59,690 nucleotides of DNA, taken from positions 1 through 59,690 of the forward strand of contig CAYUHC010000001.1 in assembly GCA_964444555.1 (NCBI GenBank). Direction: 5' to 3'. The position numbers were made by a program, and so were the translations under genes. Below are positions 56,424 through 59,690 of this stretch, in pieces. The stretch is from CAYUHC01 sp964444555 (GTDB lineage Bacteria; Patescibacteriota; Minisyncoccia; Phycocordibacterales; JACOZG01). The first letter of the stretch is position 1; the number at the start of each line of letters is the position of its first letter. The notes beneath the pieces are model-generated. The model saw only the letters and a program-made list of their open reading frames with translations, had not been told where the DNA came from and searched no databases.

Positions 56424-56451
56424 AAAAAGGCGCCCCCTCATGAGGGCGCCT
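56424..56451 (-). terminator. terminator after the small secreted protein gene
   Basis: A hairpin of AGGCGCC arms (56428-56451, with a TCATGA centre) is followed on the minus strand by TTTTT (56427-56423). It isolates the small gene from tuf. Confidence 0.75.
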
Positions 56452-56482
56452 AAGCGTGTGACGCAACAGGATGTAGTGATGC

Positions 56483-56734
56483 TCACACCAGGAGCCAGTA
56501 GCCCGGCGCGAGCGCGAGCCGCTCCGACCGGCCCGGATGGGCCGAGAGGGGCGGCGAAGCGCGCGGAGCTGCCTGCTCCCCATTGGTAATCGTGGCCGTC
56601 ATGGTGATAGCCGGCGCCCACGTGACGCTCGGGATGTTCGCCGAATGATTATACCCATTACTGAGCGCCGCCTCCGGGGGAGGCAGGTACCAGGCGAGCG
56701 CGAAACAGAAGGTAATTACCGGCAAAAGTCTCAT
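56483..56734 (-). CDS. small secreted protein between fusA and tuf
   Basis: 83 residues from ATG 56734 with AGGAGGT four bases upstream, the best ribosome-binding site in the region. Signal peptide MRLLPVITFCFALAWYLPPPEAALS, then a mature part of about 55 residues without a recognised motif (Ala/Thr/Pro-rich). Independent unit with 5' hairpin and terminator. The longer frame to 56800 is not supported. Confidence 0.6.
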   Translation of the reverse strand: MRLLPVITFCFALAWYLPPPEAALSNGYNHSANIPSVTWAPAITMTATITNGEQAAPRASPPLSAHPGRSERLALAPGYWLLV

Positions 56735-56764
56735 AAGCACCTCCTGAGCAAAAAGTGAGGACGC

Positions 56765-56786
56765 CTGCCAACCTTCAGATTGGCAG
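56765..56786 (-). promoter_or_regulatory. leader hairpin of the small secreted protein mRNA
   Basis: CTGCCAA (56765-56771) pairs with TTGGCAG (56780-56786), 30 bases upstream of the start codon. No clear promoter was seen between it and fusA. Confidence 0.4.
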
Positions 56787-56908
56787 AGATACAGGATCAC
56801 CTACCTTTCTTGGCTTCGAGCTCATGATAAGTCTCCCAGACTCAACTCCCACGAGCTGAGCAGTCTAGGAATTAGCGTAACGCAAACTGTACTAGAGCGC
56901 AAGAGTCC

Positions 56909-59053
56909 TTACTGTCGGGCCTCGATAATCTTCTGCGCCACGTTAGCGGGAACGATTTCGTAGCGGTCAAACTCCATGTTGAAGGTGCCGCGACCCTCGG
57001 TCATCGAACGCAACGCCGTCATATAACCAAACATTTCAGACAGTGGCACTCGAGCGCGAATCACCTTGGCGAGACCGCGATCTTCCATACTTTCGATCTG
57101 ACCACGCTTACCCGAGAGCGAACCAGTGATGTCGCCCATGAACTTCTCCGGCACCACTACTTCCACCTTCATCACCGGCTCAAGGATAACGGGCTTGGCG
57201 CGCTTAGCCGCGTCTTGCAAAGCCATCGAACCAGCAATCTTAAAGGCCATTTCCGACGAGTCCACGTCGTGGTAAGAACCGTCGTAGAGCTCACAGGAGA
57301 CATCAACTAGCTGGAAGCCAGCCACCACGCCGCGTTCCAAACCCTCCTTGACTCCCTTCTCCGTCGGACTAATAAATTCCTGAGGCACAACACCACCCTT
57401 AATCGAGTTAATAAATTCGAAGTGCGCTTCGCGCGAAACGTTTTTAGGAATCTTGGCCTCGGGATCAAGCGCCTCAAGGGGCTTAATGCGGATGCGCACG
57501 TGACCGTACTGACCGCGACCACCCGACTGCTTAATATATTTACCTTCGGCTTCGGCCGGTGCGGTAATCGTCTCCTTGTAAGCCACCTGCGGCTTACCAA
57601 CATTGGCCTCAACGTTAAACTCGCGCTTCATGCGGTCAACAATAATTTCCAAATGTAGTTCGCCCATACCCGAGATAATCGTCTCACCCGTCTCCTCATC
57701 AGTTTTAATTCGGAAGGTTGGATCCTCATCGGCTAATTTCTTAAGGGCGATACCCATCTTCTCCTGGTCGGCCTTAGTTTTTGGCTCAATGCGCAACGAA
57801 ATAACTGGCTCCGGAATATCGATGCCTTCTAGCAAGATCGGATGATTAGGATCACAGAGCGTGTCCCCTGTTTTCGTATCCTTCATCCCAACGGTCGCGG
57901 CAATGTTACCAGCAAAGATCTCCTTAATTTCCTGGCGCTCATTGGCGTGCAGACGCACGATGCGACTAATGCGCTCCTGCTGACCGGTGCGGGTGTTCAA
58001 AACATAAGAACCCGCCGTTAATTTACCGGAATAAACGCGGAAGAACGTCAGCGAACCAACAAACGGATCGGTCGCAGTTTTAAAAGCGAGAGCCGAAAAG
58101 ATACCTTCGTCCGCGGCCTGGACTAAAAGTGGTTCATTAGTTTTTTGATCAACAGCTTTGGTGGGCGGAATATCTACCGGTGAAGGCAGGTAATAAGCGA
58201 CGCCATCGAGTACTAATTGAACGCCCTTGTTCTTCAGAGCCGAGCCACAAAAGACTGGGAAAATATGGTTAGCGATCGTCGCATGACGTAAAATTTCGCG
58301 CAACTTTGGCAGAGGAATCTCCTTGCCCTCCAAATAATCATTCATCGCGACATCGTCATGTTCAACGATTTTCTCCACCATTGTGGCGCGCTCTTTGGTC
58401 GCCAAATCTTTCAGCGAATCTGGGATCGGGCCACGAATAATTTTTTCTCCCTTATCGCCCTCAAAGGTCACATACTCCATCGTCATTAGATCAACAATGC
58501 CCTTAAATTGGTCCTCGTGACCATCAGGAATTTGAACCTTAACGGCCTTAGGTGACAAGCGGTCCAAAATTGATTGGAACGAACGCTCGAAAGAGGCGCC
58601 TGTCCGATCGAGTTTGTTGATAAAACAAATTCGCGGCACCTTATAATCGTCGGCATAATGCCAGTTGGTTTCTGATTGTGGTTCAACTCCCGCCACGCCA
58701 TCAAACACCACCACGGCGCCGTCGAGTACGCGCAAACTGCGCTTTACCTCGATCGTAAAGTCGATGTGCCCTGGCGTATCGATAATGTTGAGCTTAACTT
58801 TATGAGACTCTTTCTCGCTCTCAGCGGCTTGGGTCGGCGTCCAAAAAGCGGTCGTCGCGGCGGCAGTGATCGTAATGCCGCGCTCCTTCTCTTGCTCCAT
58901 CCAGTCCATGGTGGCGGCTCCTTCGTGAACCTCACCAATCTTATGTGACAAACCAGTATAAAAAAGAATGCGCTCCGACGTTGTCGTCTTGCCCGCATCA
59001 ATGTGGGCAATCACACCAAAATTACGAATCTTCTCAATGGGATAATCTGCCAT
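56909..59053 (-). CDS. fusA: elongation factor G
   Basis: 714 residues: G1 AHIDAGKTT, G2 KERGITITAA, G3 DTPGHIDF, G4 NKLDR, and domains II-V to the C-terminal TEGRGTFNMEFDRYE. Translocase GTPase. A 41-base AT-rich gap separates it from rpsG. Confidence 0.97.
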   Translation of the reverse strand: MADYPIEKIRNFGVIAHIDAGKTTTSERILFYTGLSHKIGEVHEGAATMDWMEQEKERGITITAAATTAFWTPTQAAESEKESHKVKLNIIDTPGHIDFTIEVKRSLRVLDGAVVVFDGVAGVEPQSETNWHYADDYKVPRICFINKLDRTGASFERSFQSILDRLSPKAVKVQIPDGHEDQFKGIVDLMTMEYVTFEGDKGEKIIRGPIPDSLKDLATKERATMVEKIVEHDDVAMNDYLEGKEIPLPKLREILRHATIANHIFPVFCGSALKNKGVQLVLDGVAYYLPSPVDIPPTKAVDQKTNEPLLVQAADEGIFSALAFKTATDPFVGSLTFFRVYSGKLTAGSYVLNTRTGQQERISRIVRLHANERQEIKEIFAGNIAATVGMKDTKTGDTLCDPNHPILLEGIDIPEPVISLRIEPKTKADQEKMGIALKKLADEDPTFRIKTDEETGETIISGMGELHLEIIVDRMKREFNVEANVGKPQVAYKETITAPAEAEGKYIKQSGGRGQYGHVRIRIKPLEALDPEAKIPKNVSREAHFEFINSIKGGVVPQEFISPTEKGVKEGLERGVVAGFQLVDVSCELYDGSYHDVDSSEMAFKIAGSMALQDAAKRAKPVILEPVMKVEVVVPEKFMGDITGSLSGKRGQIESMEDRGLAKVIRARVPLSEMFGYMTALRSMTEGRGTFNMEFDRYEIVPANVAQKIIEARQ

Positions 59054-59094
59054 GATAATTAAAACCTAATATTAAATTTTATAGTAACAAATTT

Positions 59095-59580
59095 TTAAGC
59101 CCGAGGAGCGCTGGAGCGGGCAAAGTGGGCAAAAGCGCGGTTGGCTTCGGCCATTTTGTGAACGTTCTCGCGCTTCTTAACGGCCTCACCCTCATTCTTG
59201 CTGGCGGCAATAATCTCATCCGCTAAACGACTTTGCATTGGCTTACCTCCCTTGCCGCGAGCGAATTCGATCAACCAACGGAGAGACAGGGCCAAGCGGC
59301 GCTCAGGACTAACCTCGTGAGGAATCTGATAGTTAGCGCCACCAACCCGTCGCGTCTTGATCTCCATCAGCGGACCGGCATTCTTAAGAGCGTCTTCGTA
59401 AACCTCAAGCGGATCGCGCTTAGTCTTTTCGGCAATCTCAGCAAACGCACCGTAAACGATGCCGCTGGCGATGTGCTTATGGCCCTTCTCCATAATATAG
59501 TTCACCAATTTAGCCACCTTGGGTGAATTAAACTTCTGGTCGGGATTAACTAGACGCTTAGACTTGAGTTTGCGACGCAT
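59095..59580 (-). CDS. rpsG: 30S ribosomal protein S7
   Basis: 161 residues: MRRKLKSKRLVNPDQKFNSPKVAKLVNYIMEKGHKHIA, GGANYQIPHEVSPERRLALSLRWLIEFAR and ENVHKMAEANRAFAHFA are the S7 landmarks. Between rpsL and fusA as usual. Confidence 0.96.
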   Translation of the reverse strand: MRRKLKSKRLVNPDQKFNSPKVAKLVNYIMEKGHKHIASGIVYGAFAEIAEKTKRDPLEVYEDALKNAGPLMEIKTRRVGGANYQIPHEVSPERRLALSLRWLIEFARGKGGKPMQSRLADEIIAASKNEGEAVKKRENVHKMAEANRAFAHFARSSAPRA

Positions 59581-59586
59581 AAAAAA

Positions 59587-59690
59587 TTATTTCTTAGGCT
59601 TCTTAGCACCGTACTTGGATCGGGCTTGCATGCGCTTCTCGACGCCTTCGGCATCCAAACGGCCGCGGACAATGTGATAACGAACACCAG
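59587..59690 (-). CDS. rpsL: 30S ribosomal protein S12, C-terminal part only
   Basis: Too short for an automated frame call: the minus strand encodes GVRYHIVRGRLDAEGVEKRM ... SKYGAKKPKK and a TAA at 59587-59589, the S12 C-terminus. The 5' part lies beyond the window. Order rpsL-rpsG-fusA-tuf is the str operon. Confidence 0.93.
   Translation of the reverse strand, partial: GVRYHIVRGRLDAEGVEKRMQARSKYGAKKPKK

Noticed and set aside
1..59690. CRISPR array, transposase or integrase
   Set aside because: No regularly spaced repeats and no transposase or recombinase motifs were seen on either strand; mobile-element claims rest only on hairpin pairs and palindromes.

Overview
The window looks like a chromosomal segment of a Candidate Phyla Radiation bacterium (Patescibacteria, probably a Parcubacteria-type lineage). 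The grounds are an S10-spc ribosomal cluster with no rpmD (L30) gene between rpsE and rplO, a complete type IV pilus supercluster, dense packing with many small membrane or secreted proteins, and several short or extended versions of housekeeping enzymes. Base composition is near 50% GC by eye. Ten N's at 13472-13481 show it is a scaffold, and the window ends inside rpsL, so the assembly is a draft.

Layout. 1-1253: tRNA cluster (Thr-CGT, initiator Met, elongator Met, Asp) with a broken tRNA copy and a SAM methyltransferase. 1259-16206 (minus strand): one long run, read from pilM through pilN, pilO, a PilP-like gene, pilB, a CheY-like regulator, pilT, pilC, the major pilin, prepilin peptidase and four minor pilins into ligA, gatC, gatA and a membrane protein with a HEPN-like motif. 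Divergent from it is comF, a competence-type phosphoribosyltransferase. 17154-21990: accessory region next to tRNA-Ser(GCT), with a GIY-YIG protein, a two-gene unit bracketed by near-identical hairpins, membrane and secreted unknowns, and a frameshifted gene. 21987-36229: DNA maintenance (rarA, recG), a dihydroorotate dehydrogenase, tRNA-Ile(TAT), PAS and GAF sensor proteins, ftsH, yibE/F, a histidine kinase/response regulator pair, tmRNA plus smpB, and infC-rpmI-rplT. 36235-38274: a SLOG/LOG-like protein and a beta-CASP ribonuclease-type hydrolase.

38516-59690 (minus strand): the str-S10-spc translation supercluster rpsL-rpsG-fusA-tuf-rpsJ-rplC-rplD-rplW-rplB // rpsS-rplV-rpsC-rplP-rpmC-rpsQ-rplN-rplX-rplE-rpsZ-rpsH-rplF-rplR-rpsE-rplO-secY, then a small membrane protein, adk, map and ndk. 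It is broken between rplB and rpsS by about 4 kb encoding two dockerin-type secreted paralogues, a lysozyme-like membrane-anchored protein on the opposite strand, and a large three-repeat secreted protein. rpsS has gained its own promoter and 5' hairpin. A small secreted protein also sits between fusA and tuf.

Two cross-cutting patterns stand out. First, many first genes of transcription units have a TATAAT/TATACT -10 box only 6-9 bases before the ATG and no Shine-Dalgarno sequence, which predicts leaderless mRNAs; a second class of genes has strong GGAGG sites. Second, perfect GC-rich hairpins occur inside reading frames and inside a dead tRNA copy.

The best candidates for undescribed biology are the extracellular module inside the ribosomal operon, the hairpin-bracketed regulated cassette at 17.6-19.05 kb, and the leaderless promoter architecture. 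All functions are inferred from sequence recognition alone; no database search was possible.
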